Both the position numbers and the translations under genes were made by a program. Positions 1-7,449 of a stretch of DNA of 36,027 nucleotides are shown one piece after another. Source of the DNA: Haloferula rosea (GTDB lineage Bacteria; Verrucomicrobiota; Verrucomicrobiia; Verrucomicrobiales; Akkermansiaceae); the NCBI RefSeq assembly GCF_016595525.1, contig NZ_JAENII010000020.1:1-36027 (forward strand), read 5' to 3'. Numbering within the stretch: the first letter of the stretch is position 1; each line of letters begins with the position of its first letter. The notes below the pieces were generated by a model. It was not told where the DNA came from and did no database searches. It saw only the letters and a program-made list of their open reading frames with translations.

Positions 1-1483
1 GCATGATGCTCCACAGTTTCCATATCACGGCCACTTTCTCGCGGCCGCGATAGTTGATGCGGTTCAGGCCTTTGGCATGTCTTAGATTGGCAAAGACGGG
101 TTCGATGGTTCCCATCCGGTAGCTATATCTCTCTCGTGCTTCGGGGGTGTCCACCTTGTCCCGCATGGCCTGGCAGTGAGGACGCGCAGGCTCGACGCAG
201 ATGCTCAAAGTACGGCGTTTGCCGTTTTTACTGAGGCAGCGGCTGCGGAACTCGCAGATCTCGCAGAAGTCGCTGTCGATCTCATATTTGTGGAACTTGC
301 CCTTGCCGCCGGCTGAGCTCCCGCTGCCGGGTTTACGACGCAGGGTTTGCCCTTTGGGGCAGTGGTAGGTGTCGGATTCCTCGTCATGGTGGAAGTGCTC
401 CCGGGTGAAGCGCCCGGTGTCCTTGGGCCGGACTTTGCGCAGGTGCTTGTCGCGGCCCTCGTAGCGCTCGTCCCGGTCACGGTGGTTGGGGTCGGGGATG
501 ACGGCATCAAGTTGCTGGGCGGCGACGGTTTCGAGGTTCGGTTCGCTGTGGTAGTTGGCGTCGGCGAGGAGTTCCTTTCCTTGGTAGAAGTCAGCGCCGA
601 GTCCGGCTTGGTGGGCTTGTTGGTTGGCTTGCTCGAAGAGTTCGCCAAGGACGCGCCCGTCCTGGCCGCCTTCGGGAACGTTGGCGGTGGTGATGATCTG
701 GTGAGAGGCGTCGGCCAGGGCCTGGCAGTTGTAGCCCTGGGTGGTGCCTTTGGAGGTGTGCATCTTCGAACTCTCGGGGTCCGTGAGGTTGCTTTGAACC
801 TCCTTCCCTGAGACGCCCATGCGGGGCTCGTGATCCGCGAGGTAGGCGTCGATCTTTGCGGCCTTGGAGAGCAGCTTCTCGGCAGGCGTGAGAGCATCGC
901 CGGCGACTTCGGTTTTGCCTTTGGCGAGGCGGCGGTCGCGGCGTTTGTGCTCCTTCATCAGCGCGGCGGCCTTCTGGCGGAACTTGTCCCGTTTGCGCTT
1001 GAGGGTCTTGAAGGTGCCACTCCATTCCTTGGCGGCGTTGGTCGGTAGCTTGAGACCGTCGACGGCGAAGTGGGTGCCCTCGAGCAGGCCTTCCTCGTGG
1101 CAGACGGTCAGCACGTCAACGAAGACGCGCTCGACATGCCTGCCGAGTTTCCTGATGAACTCGGCGATGGTGGAGTGATCGGGCCCTTCGCCGCAGAGCA
1201 GAGCCATGAAGCGGATGTTGTGCTTGCAGGCACGTTCAATTTTGCGCGATGAGAGAATGCCCTGCGAGTAGGCGAAGAGAATGGCCTTGAGGAGCAGCTT
1301 GGGTGGATAAGCGGGTCGGCCGGTTTCGTCATTGGCGAACTCTTCGGCGAGGAAGGTATCGTCGTAGCGTGCCTCGATGAGGTGATGCAGGGCGTACTCG
1401 AAGGTGCCGGGCTCGATCTGCTCGTCGAGGTTGACCGGGACCATCAGGCCCTGGGAGTAGTCGTAGGTTTTGAAGCGCGCCAT
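1..1483 (-). CDS. IS1182-family transposase, C-terminus cut by window edge
   Basis: This reading frame is open from an ATG at 1483 to the left edge (494 codons seen, no stop), so it is probably missing only its last residues. The N-terminal part (about residues 1-130) is the DUF772-type domain of IS1182/IS4-like transposases. A DDE catalytic set is visible: D142 in VDGLKLPT, D308 in ADANYH and E461 in TIEPVFANLRHAKGLNR. The TDPES motif near residue 234 is typical of the family. A cysteine group (C375, C407, C410, C416) looks like a small zinc-binding knuckle between the second D and the E. It would catalyse cut-and-paste transposition of its own element. No frameshift is seen in the visible part. 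Several other frames are also open here, but they encode Pro/Arg/Ser-rich shadows. Confidence 0.93.
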   Translation of the reverse strand, partial: MARFKTYDYSQGLMVPVNLDEQIEPGTFEYALHHLIEARYDDTFLAEEFANDETGRPAYPPKLLLKAILFAYSQGILSSRKIERACKHNIRFMALLCGEGPDHSTIAEFIRKLGRHVERVFVDVLTVCHEEGLLEGTHFAVDGLKLPTNAAKEWSGTFKTLKRKRDKFRQKAAALMKEHKRRDRRLAKGKTEVAGDALTPAEKLLSKAAKIDAYLADHEPRMGVSGKEVQSNLTDPESSKMHTSKGTTQGYNCQALADASHQIITTANVPEGGQDGRVLGELFEQANQQAHQAGLGADFYQGKELLADANYHSEPNLETVAAQQLDAVIPDPNHRDRDERYEGRDKHLRKVRPKDTGRFTREHFHHDEESDTYHCPKGQTLRRKPGSGSSAGGKGKFHKYEIDSDFCEICEFRSRCLSKNGKRRTLSICVEPARPHCQAMRDKVDTPEARERYSYRMGTIEPVFANLRHAKGLNRINYRGREKVAVIWKLWSIM

Positions 1484-1560
1484 GAGTCATCAATTCCCGC
1501 AGCAGAAACCTTGCCCAAGAGGTGGAAAACAGGCTGGAAATGCGGGAACTTTTCCGACAG
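1..1560 (-). mobile_element. Partial IS1182-family insertion sequence
   Basis: The element contains the transposase gene and the short region upstream of it. Its outer end is not exactly defined, because the other terminus lies outside the window. Between the transposase start and the attC-like repeat beginning near 1561 there is an inverted pair, TTCCCGCA at 1494-1501 and TGCGGGAA at 1541-1548. It may be part of the terminal or promoter structure. The element lies directly against a member of the intergenic repeat family. Confidence 0.6.
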
Positions 1561-1692
1561 TTTCAACAAGACGCTGGTGGACGACCCCTATCAGCGGCTT
1601 TGTTGCGTTCTTGCCGCCAGCTACGGAACCTGATTGATTGTCCGTGGCCACACTGGTGAGGTTACCGGGTCGCCACAGCTTTTACGTTGGGC
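1561..1692 (+). repeat. attC-like intergenic repeat, member 1
   Basis: The left half (about 1564-1607) has an AACAAG...CTTTGTT hairpin and closely matches the left half of the copy at 35.9 kb. The right half (1606-1692) matches the element at 3012-3104, sharing TTCTTGCCGCCAGCT and GGTTACCGGG. It ends with GTTGGGC at 1686-1692, a perfect match to the integron attC core GTTRRRY. The next gene starts 5 bp later. The left RYYYAAC box is imperfect (TTTCAAC at 1561). The mosaic make-up suggests recombination between family members. Confidence 0.55.
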
Positions 1693-1697
1693 TAGAA

Positions 1698-2162
1698 ATG
1701 AATGAACTCAGTCAGCGTGCCAAAGTAGTATCAGCCACGGCTTCGGTACTTGCGTTGAGCCTTATTGGGATATACCTCGCCTCGGTCCCGGCACGGAAGA
1801 ATGAGGAGACCATCGAAGGCATCCTGACCGACTTTCGTTCAGGTAACTCGATCCTAGTTGAGGCGTGCGATCCCAATGGCACGGTGACGAAAGTTGAGCT
1901 CACACCATCAGACCAAGCGAAATGGAGATCAGCGCTAGACCACTTTGTGTGGGATGGGCCAGGAGACCTTGGCCAGAACCGTCCACGCAGGGATGTCGTT
2001 GGTTTTGTTACAGTAGATCCGGGTACGGCCCGGGAGCAGTACATGATTCTTTATGCGACCAGACACGACAGCACGAATGCGATTTTCGACTTTTCCGACC
2101 CCTCCCAGCTGCCGGTCGACTTTGTGGCCTACTCGGATGAGCGTGCGTTCTACCTCCGCTGA
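1698..2162 (+). CDS. Small membrane-anchored protein of unknown function (cassette-like)
   Basis: This is a 154-residue protein that I do not recognise. I chose the ATG at 1698 because it follows the attC-like core GTTGGGC by 5 bp; a longer frame from 1638 would read through the repeat. An N-terminal hydrophobic segment (about residues 11-28) is a single membrane anchor or uncleaved signal. The rest is a soluble acidic domain with no cysteine cluster or catalytic motif that I can name. The stop codon is followed 4 bp later by GCCCAAC, a perfect attC left core, so the gene sits in its interval as a gene cassette would. It is visibly less GC-rich than the core genes of the window. Confidence 0.7.
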   Translation: MNELSQRAKVVSATASVLALSLIGIYLASVPARKNEETIEGILTDFRSGNSILVEACDPNGTVTKVELTPSDQAKWRSALDHFVWDGPGDLGQNRPRRDVVGFVTVDPGTAREQYMILYATRHDSTNAIFDFSDPSQLPVDFVAYSDERAFYLR

Positions 2163-2166
2163 TCAA

Positions 2167-2310
2167 GCCCAACCGAAACCAAAAGGCCAACAAGCCGAAG
2201 ATGGCGACGCCATACAGCGCCCTTGTTGAATTTCCGTTTTGGTGGTTAGGATCCTGCAACGAGAAGCGGAGTGGCGTCGTAAGGGACGGCGCCGCCATTT
2301 CTCAGACGTT
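2167..2310 (+). repeat. attC-like intergenic repeat, member 2
   Basis: It opens with GCCCAAC (2167-2173, perfect RYYYAAC) and has GTTAGGA at 2245-2251 (GTTRRRY except for the last base). These enclose an 85-bp imperfect palindrome: the outer arms pair through ACCAAAA...TTTTGGT and the inner arms through AACAAG...CTTGTT. That is the size and layout of an integron attC site. A further 60 bp, to CTCAGACGTT at 2310, is also conserved in the inverted copy at 35817-35936. Over 120 bp the two copies agree at roughly four fifths of positions by eye. Confidence 0.6.
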
Positions 2311-2318
2311 CTGTATTT

Positions 2319-2972
2319 ATGAGAGTAAATCTATCTACACCGCTCTTGGTGCTGTTTTGCCTCTCAGGCTGCAATAAGAGCATGGATACTGTCAGGAGTG
2401 AAAAAGAAGAGCGCCCGGTAATACTGGAGCGGAATCTCGAGTGGGGTGAAGATTACTTCAATCTTTCCGACTCGGTAAATATCCCGGAAGAGGCGCTCGA
2501 TATACAAGCACTTGAGCAGCTGTTTGGCGCCGAGTTTTCTATCGTAACCCCATTCTACGTCAATCAGCATAGAGAAATTGCCTGCTGCCCAGTCGTTTTC
2601 GGAGACAATACTTATCTCGTCACAACTCCACTTCCGGTCGGCTCTCGCAACAATTCAGTCTGGGGGCTTGATTTTTACATTCGAGAACCTGAAAAACCGA
2701 ATCCTGACACGGATATGAGCATTTCTTTCCAGTTTGATTCCTATCGAAGACTGGTCAGTATCGCCTACAGGGGAGGCGTGTTTGGTTCTACCCGGCAGCA
2801 CTTTGTGGATCCAACCACGATAGAGCCTTCCGTCCAGTTGGCGGCTACTGTGCGTCAATCAATGTATCGAGCCCTAAAGGGCGACGGTCACCCAAACAGC
2901 CATTGGCGCAGGTTTCCCAATTTCGCTGAGAAATTCATTCTGGCAGTCGACAATTCGATAGACCGAAAGTGA
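2319..2972 (+). CDS. Unrecognised lipoprotein (cassette-like)
   Basis: This is a 217-residue protein with a type II signal peptide: a short hydrophobic stretch followed by the lipobox LSGC at residues 15-18, so it should be lipid-anchored in the cell envelope. The mature part starts with a charged Lys/Glu-rich segment, followed by a mixed alpha/beta-like region. I do not recognise a family and see no catalytic motif. It lies between two attC-like repeats and has clearly lower GC and different codon use than the core genes. No Shine-Dalgarno sequence is evident before the ATG. A horizontally acquired cassette gene is the simplest reading. Confidence 0.7.
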   Translation: MRVNLSTPLLVLFCLSGCNKSMDTVRSEKEERPVILERNLEWGEDYFNLSDSVNIPEEALDIQALEQLFGAEFSIVTPFYVNQHREIACCPVVFGDNTYLVTTPLPVGSRNNSVWGLDFYIREPEKPNPDTDMSISFQFDSYRRLVSIAYRGGVFGSTRQHFVDPTTIEPSVQLAATVRQSMYRALKGDGHPNSHWRRFPNFAEKFILAVDNSIDRK

Positions 2973-2999
2973 AGCTTGGGTTCAAGAGTGAAGTGAACC

Positions 3000-3104
3000 G
3001 TTAGATGTTTTCGTTGAATTCTTGCCGCCAGCTTCGGAAGCTGCTTGGCTGTGCGTAGCCTTTCCGGTTCGGTTACCGGGATCGCCTCACCCTTGACGTT
3101 GGCG
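3000..3104 (+). repeat. attC-like intergenic repeat, member 3
   Basis: The segment 3012-3104 aligns with 1606-1692 with only small gaps, sharing TTCTTGCCGCCAGCT, GGTTACCGGG and ACGTTGG. Its right core is GTTGGCG (3098-3104), one transposition away from GTTGGGC in member 1. GTTAGAT at 3000-3006 also fits GTTRRRY. An internal AGCTTCGGAAGCT palindrome lies at about 3030-3042. No convincing RYYYAAC box is seen on the left, so as an attC site it is degenerate. Confidence 0.45.
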
Positions 3105-3112
3105 GGAGAAAT

Positions 3113-3727
3113 ATGGGCTACTTCACATCCATTGCTGATCAGGCCTTCAAGACGGGCCCGGGAGGTGAGAGGCTCTTCTTTCTTGGGGGTCCGTGGAGCA
3201 AGCCTCTCGTCCTGAAGGATGAACAGCAGTTCACGGTGACTTATCGCAAGCACCTTTGGATGCAGCGCTGCTTCCTCACCCTCCTGATTCTTGGGCAGCC
3301 GTTTCTGTTGATTGCGATACCGAGCGTCACCGAGAAGGTTCTTGGCTTCGTCTCATATGCTGGCGCGATCATGGTGATTCAGTGGCTTACGCAGAGAATC
3401 GTCTTTGGGCAGGAATTGGCGGGATGCAAGCGACTGCCGCAGAGAATGCCATTGAGTGAGTTCTACCGACAGCTTGGTGAACAGCATCCAGAGGACGGTC
3501 TCGTCTGGAGGCTCATCACTTGCCTCGTTTTCGCATTGTGCGGTGTCGGAATCGCGTTGGGACCGATTCAAATGGCCTCTGGGATCGGCGTGATTTGCAG
3601 TATTTTCTTTGGTGCCTGCGGAATTGGCTGGTGGTATGCCCTGAGGTTGAAACGGCAGAAGCTGAAGGCGGACAGAATTTCTCACCCCCGATCCTCTACC
3701 CGTCCCGCGTCAGGTTTCGTGGAATAA
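3113..3727 (+). CDS. Unrecognised integral membrane protein (cassette-like)
   Basis: This is a 204-residue protein with about four hydrophobic segments (roughly residues 50-70, 75-92, 132-150 and 155-175) separated by charged loops and followed by a basic, Ser/Arg-rich tail. It is likely an inner-membrane protein. I recognise no family. The ATG at 3113 follows GGGAGAA, a plausible ribosome binding site, 8 bp after the right core of the third attC-like repeat. Base composition is intermediate between the cassette-like genes and the GC-rich core. No clear repeat is seen downstream (3728-3797), so this may be the last cassette-like gene on this side. Confidence 0.65.
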   Translation: MGYFTSIADQAFKTGPGGERLFFLGGPWSKPLVLKDEQQFTVTYRKHLWMQRCFLTLLILGQPFLLIAIPSVTEKVLGFVSYAGAIMVIQWLTQRIVFGQELAGCKRLPQRMPLSEFYRQLGEQHPEDGLVWRLITCLVFALCGVGIALGPIQMASGIGVICSIFFGACGIGWWYALRLKRQKLKADRISHPRSSTRPASGFVE

Positions 3728-3797
3728 GAATCAACCGGGGCCTGAGTCGAAGCCGCGCTCGCCATGGCGGATCACTGGACTTCAATTTACTCATGAC

Positions 3798-4433
3798 ATG
3801 GATGCCGCGACGCGAGCGCTGACCGAGCAACTTTCCGATTCGAAGTCGGCGAAGCGTCGATCGGCGGCGAAGAAGCTCCGCAAGTCGGGTGATCCTGATG
3901 CCGGACCTGCTTTGCTGGTGGTCCTCAGGAAGGAGCTGGAGGATCCGCGGACGTGGGAGACGCAGTATCAGATGATCATGGCTCTGGGGCATGGTGGGCA
4001 CTCCGCTGCGCTTGAGTTCTTTGAAGCGCTTTCCCGCGAGGGACGTGTGGAGATGGTTCAGGTCGCGATCGGGGATGCGCTGTTTCGTCTGTCGGGCGGG
4101 GGGAACGGCGATTTGCGCAAGGCTGTGGAGTTCGTGGATCGTGCTGCTCCCGAGTTGATTCATGGGGCGTTTCAGGCGATGGCGATGGAGCGGGTGATTC
4201 CATGTGACGTCACGCAGGCGCAACGGGTTGTCGATTATGGATGCTCTCTGGAGCTCGGACAGAATGATTGGGCGGTGATTTGGCTCTTGCGGGCGATTCC
4301 GGGTTGGCCTCAATCCTTGGTCGAGCCATTGCTTCGCCACTGGAGCACGGTGAGCTTCGCGGATCAGCAGCAGATCCATGGGGCGGTGGAACTCGCGCGG
4401 AGGCAGAAGTATTTCAAGTGGTCACCCCTTTGA
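3798..4433 (+). CDS. HEAT-repeat-like helical protein
   Basis: This 211-residue protein is strongly alpha-helical. It contains at least two HEAT-like helix pairs: about residues 5-55, with a DPDAGPALLVVLRKELED-type turn and helix, and about 58-100, with ALGHGGHSAALEFFEAL. No signal peptide or membrane segment is present, so it is probably cytoplasmic. HEAT repeats usually mediate protein-protein contacts; the partner cannot be told from the sequence. Codon use returns to the GC-rich pattern of the main chromosome, marking the inner edge of the accessory end. A lipoprotein gene follows 61 bp downstream on the same strand. Confidence 0.7.
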   Translation: MDAATRALTEQLSDSKSAKRRSAAKKLRKSGDPDAGPALLVVLRKELEDPRTWETQYQMIMALGHGGHSAALEFFEALSREGRVEMVQVAIGDALFRLSGGGNGDLRKAVEFVDRAAPELIHGAFQAMAMERVIPCDVTQAQRVVDYGCSLELGQNDWAVIWLLRAIPGWPQSLVEPLLRHWSTVSFADQQQIHGAVELARRQKYFKWSPL

Positions 4434-4494
4434 ATCCAATGGAAAGAACCCACTGCAGGTGCGAGGGCTTCAAGCTCGTGCTGAAGGATTTATC

Positions 4495-4908
4495 ATGACG
4501 CTCGCACGGAGGGCGGGACTGCTCGTGGCATTCCTGTGTCTTAGCGGATGCGTGGTGCCGGTTCCTCATCGTCGAGTGCACGCGGCGGGCATGGAGGCCA
4601 GGGTCGTCGATGCGGAGACGACCGCCCCCGTGGTTGGAGCGAAGGTGTCGAGCCCTGATGGAAGCCGTGTCCTGGCGACCACAGATGCCGAGGGGCATTT
4701 CGGGATTCCGGCTCAGTATGGATGGCATGGGGCGTATCTGATCGGGCCGGTTTCCTATTCGTTGCTCCCGCACTTCGACATGCCCTATCCGCGGCCGCCC
4801 TTGAAGATCGATGCTTCCGGCTACCGGTCGCGGGTGATCCAACCGTACGACGAGGTGCAGACAGGGCGGCGGGATCGACAGGCGATGATCCGTCTCCAGG
4901 CAGAGTGA
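4495..4908 (+). CDS. Small lipoprotein with a carboxypeptidase-regulatory-like domain
   Basis: This is a 137-residue protein. The ATG at 4495 was chosen because a signal peptide with the lipobox LSGC (residues 15-18) starts there; an upstream in-frame start at 4378 would overlap the preceding gene and bury the signal. The mature part contains a beta-sandwich like that of CarboxypepD_reg/transthyretin-like domains: RVVDAETTAPVVGAKVSS, followed by TTDAEGHFGIP (about residues 35-75). These domains are structural or binding modules on envelope proteins. No enzyme domain is attached. The function is unknown; a peptidoglycan- or outer-membrane-associated accessory role is inference. Confidence 0.72.
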   Translation: MTLARRAGLLVAFLCLSGCVVPVPHRRVHAAGMEARVVDAETTAPVVGAKVSSPDGSRVLATTDAEGHFGIPAQYGWHGAYLIGPVSYSLLPHFDMPYPRPPLKIDASGYRSRVIQPYDEVQTGRRDRQAMIRLQAE

Positions 4909-4969
4909 GTGGCCCGCTCCGGAGGGGGCTGGCTGAGGTGAGGGAGCGGGAATGAATTGAATGGGATGA

Positions 4970-4992
4970 GGCATGACCGGGACGGTCATGCC
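4970..4992. terminator. Possible bidirectional terminator hairpin between convergent genes
   Basis: A perfect 9-bp inverted repeat, GGCATGACC and GGTCATGCC, encloses the 5-base loop GGGAC. It lies between the end of the lipoprotein gene and the end of the EamA transporter gene on the other strand. No T-run follows on either side, so this is only a stable hairpin in the right place. Confidence 0.4.
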
Positions 4993-5110
4993 ACTGGCGA
5001 GTGGGCCGAACATTGCTCTTCGAGCAGCTCCCTTCCGGTCGGCACCCAAGAAGGAACCGATGGCTTTGTGGGAGCCATTGAATTTTTCTCGGGGGCTGGT
5101 GAGTTGGGTT

Positions 5111-5992
5111 TCACGGACGGGGTTGGTTGAACCGGCGGTCGAGGTAGGGGTGGAGGAGGTTGGCGATGAGGATGGACAGGGTGCCGAGGTAGAAAGCGGG
5201 GTGGAGTTGCTTGTATTCGCCGAAGACGATGGCGGCGGCGAGCATGCCGTAAACGGGCTCGAAATTCATCGCGAGGTTTCCGGTGTAGGCGCTGATCCTG
5301 CGGAGGAGGTGGATGTGCCAGCCGTGGCCGAGGACGGTGCAGGCCCAGGCGATGACGAGGAACCAGATCCAGTCGGTCCCGGTGGTCTGGAGGAGGGAGG
5401 CGTAGCCGGCGTCATCGAAGGCGGGGAGGAGGGCGAGGACGGCGAGGCAGGCGCCGACCATTTCCCAGCCGACCATCAACTGGGGGGCGCCCCCGCGGTT
5501 CACGAGGATGCTGTTGAATACGGGGAAGATGGCGGCAAGAAAGGCTCCGACGAGGGCGACGCCGAGGCCGAGGAGGTGACCGCGTTCGACGTTGGCGATG
5601 AGGAGGATGCCGGCGACGACGAGCAGGCCGAGCAGCACTTCGAAGGGGCGGACGCGGCGCCGGGTGATGAGGGGCTCGGTGAAGGCGGTGAAGAGGGAGA
5701 TGGTCGCCATGCCGGCGAGGCAGATGGAGATGTTGGCGAGCTTGATGGCTCCGAAGAATGCGAGCCAGTGGCAGCCGACGATGGCTCCGACGCCGAGGAG
5801 GGGAGCCACTTGCTTCCATCCGAGCCAGATTTTCCGGCGCTGGATCAGGCGGACCCAGAGGAAGGCACCGACGGCGGCCAGCGCGGTGCGCCAGCAAACG
5901 AGCACGGGGGCGCTGACCGTGACGACGTGGCCGATCAGGGCGGTGGTCGCCACGAGGGCGACGAGGAGGTGGAGCTGAAGCAGGGTGGGCAC
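5111..5992 (-). CDS. EamA/DMT-superfamily membrane transporter
   Basis: This 293-residue, strongly hydrophobic protein has about ten predicted membrane segments in two halves, as in the EamA (DUF6) drug/metabolite transporter family. Typical features include the WRTALAAVGAFLW-type segment in the first half and FEPVYGMLAAAIVFGEY near residue 250, the EamA signature in the last helices. Members export amino acids, metabolites or drugs. It lies 48 bp downstream of lysA on the same strand and is probably co-transcribed. A role in exporting lysine, diaminopimelate or a related amino acid is suggested by context only. Confidence 0.88.
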   Translation of the reverse strand: MPTLLQLHLLVALVATTALIGHVVTVSAPVLVCWRTALAAVGAFLWVRLIQRRKIWLGWKQVAPLLGVGAIVGCHWLAFFGAIKLANISICLAGMATISLFTAFTEPLITRRRVRPFEVLLGLLVVAGILLIANVERGHLLGLGVALVGAFLAAIFPVFNSILVNRGGAPQLMVGWEMVGACLAVLALLPAFDDAGYASLLQTTGTDWIWFLVIAWACTVLGHGWHIHLLRRISAYTGNLAMNFEPVYGMLAAAIVFGEYKQLHPAFYLGTLSILIANLLHPYLDRRFNQPRP

Positions 5993-6040
5993 GGACGGTG
6001 GGAGTCAACAATGGTCCGCCGTGGAACCCTGCGGCGGAGC

Positions 6041-7327
6041 TCAGGATTCGCCGGCGATGAGGTCGTCGAGGGTCTGGCGTTTGCGCACGACGGTGGCGGT
6101 GCCGCCATCGACGAGAATCTCGGCGGGGAAGGGGCGTGAGTTGTAGTTCGACGCCATGACGAAGCCGTAGGCGCCGGCGCTCATGAGGGCGATGAAGTCA
6201 CCGGGCTGGAAGTCGGGGAGTTCGCGGTCCTGGCAGAAGAAGTCTCCGCTTTCGCAGATGGGGCCGACGACGTCGACCTTGCGGACTTCTCCGGCGGGTT
6301 CCTTGATGGGGACGATGTCGTGGTGTCCTTCGTAGAGGGCGGGGCGGATGAGGTCGCCCATGCCGGCATCGACGATCTTGAAGGTCTTGGCGCTGCCTTT
6401 CTTTTCGTAGAGGCACTTGGTGAGGAGCACGCCGGCATTGCCTGCGATGGCGCGGCCGGGTTCGAGCAGGATCTTGAGTCCGAGGTCCTTGAGTCGAGGG
6501 ACGACGGCTTCGCCGTACTGGGCGAGGGTCAGGGGGCGTTCTTCGTCGGACTTGGATGACCACCAGGCTTCCGAGCCGGCCTGGAGGGAATCTTCGTAAA
6601 CGATGCCGATGCCGCCGCCGATGGACCAGAACTCGATGCCGTGGTCGGCCTTGAGCTGGGAGGCGAGGGGGGCGACCTTGTCGACGGCTTCGATGAAGGG
6701 ATCGATGGACGTCAGCTGGGAGCCGATGTGCATTTGCAGTCCGCGCAGGTGGATGTTCTTCAGTTCGCTGGCGGCGCGTGCGTAGAGGTCGGAGATGGCT
6801 TCGAAGTCGACGCCGAACTTGTTCTCCGACTTGCCGGTGGAGATGTATTTGTGGGTCTTGGCATCGACGTTCGGGTTCACCCGCACGGCGGCCGGGGCGA
6901 TGACGCCGAGGTCGGCGGCGACTTCATTGAGGTAACGGAGCTCGGCTTCGCTCTCGACGTTGAAGGAGTAGATCTCGTGCTTGAGTGCGTATTCGATTTC
7001 CTCGCGGGTCTTGCCGACGCCGGCGAAGGTGCACTTTTTCGGGTCGCCGCCGGCCTTGATGACGCGGAAGAGTTCGCCTGCGGAGACGATGTCGAATCCG
7101 GCGCCTTCCTCGGCGAGGAGGCGCAGCACGCTGAGGTTCGAGTTGGCCTTCACGGCGTAGGCGACTTCGTGGTCCACGCCGTCGAGGGCCTGGTCGAGCC
7201 GCTTGTAGTGGTCGAGCAGGGTTCCGGACGAGTAGACGTAGAGGGGGGTCCCGTGTTCCTGGGCGAGGGCCTGAAGGTCGGTGTCCTCGCAGTGAAGCGT
7301 TCCATTCTTGTAGGCGAAGCCGTGCAT
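6041..7327 (-). CDS. lysA: Diaminopimelate decarboxylase
   Basis: This is a PLP-dependent fold III decarboxylase that converts meso-diaminopimelate to L-lysine, the last step of lysine synthesis. It is 428 residues long from the chosen ATG, close to the family norm. The PLP lysine is K60 in AYAVKANSN. Other hallmarks are HIGSQLTSIDPF, the glycine-rich GGGIGI phosphate-binding loop, EPGRAIAGNAG, the CESGDFF motif that contributes the active-site cysteine across the dimer, and AYGF near the C-terminus. In-frame ATGs exist upstream at 7336 and 7417, but the family N-terminus fits 7327 better. The gene leads an apparent two-gene operon with the EamA transporter and is divergent from the AI-2E permease gene. 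Confidence 0.95.
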   Translation of the reverse strand: MHGFAYKNGTLHCEDTDLQALAQEHGTPLYVYSSGTLLDHYKRLDQALDGVDHEVAYAVKANSNLSVLRLLAEEGAGFDIVSAGELFRVIKAGGDPKKCTFAGVGKTREEIEYALKHEIYSFNVESEAELRYLNEVAADLGVIAPAAVRVNPNVDAKTHKYISTGKSENKFGVDFEAISDLYARAASELKNIHLRGLQMHIGSQLTSIDPFIEAVDKVAPLASQLKADHGIEFWSIGGGIGIVYEDSLQAGSEAWWSSKSDEERPLTLAQYGEAVVPRLKDLGLKILLEPGRAIAGNAGVLLTKCLYEKKGSAKTFKIVDAGMGDLIRPALYEGHHDIVPIKEPAGEVRKVDVVGPICESGDFFCQDRELPDFQPGDFIALMSAGAYGFVMASNYNSRPFPAEILVDGGTATVVRKRQTLDDLIAGES

Positions 7328-7449
7328 GGCGTGCATGTAGCGGCGGATCCCGGCGGGGGCAAGGGCGGGATGCTGGCGGAGAGGGGGGATGAGGTGATTG
7401 CATTTGGCACTGTGCAATTCCGGTCTTTGGTCTCTAGATTGCCGGGTCT

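Noticed and set aside
205-1025. Minus-strand frames rich in Pro, Arg, Ser and Thr within the transposase
   Set aside because: They overlap the intact transposase frame that is open from 1483 to the left edge and contains the DDE residues. Their composition is typical of off-frame reading in GC-rich DNA.
1638-1697. Longer N-terminus for the first cassette-like gene
   Set aside because: The extra 20 residues would be encoded by the attC-like repeat, and the hydrophobic anchor begins naturally from the ATG at 1698.
4973-6139. Long + strand ORF rich in Glu, Asp and Gly, antisense to the EamA and lysA genes
   Set aside because: It is the mirror of codon bias on the real minus-strand genes: low complexity, no domain, no ribosome binding site. 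The same applies to the long acidic frames at 6641-7453, 18018-19520 and 25989-27179.
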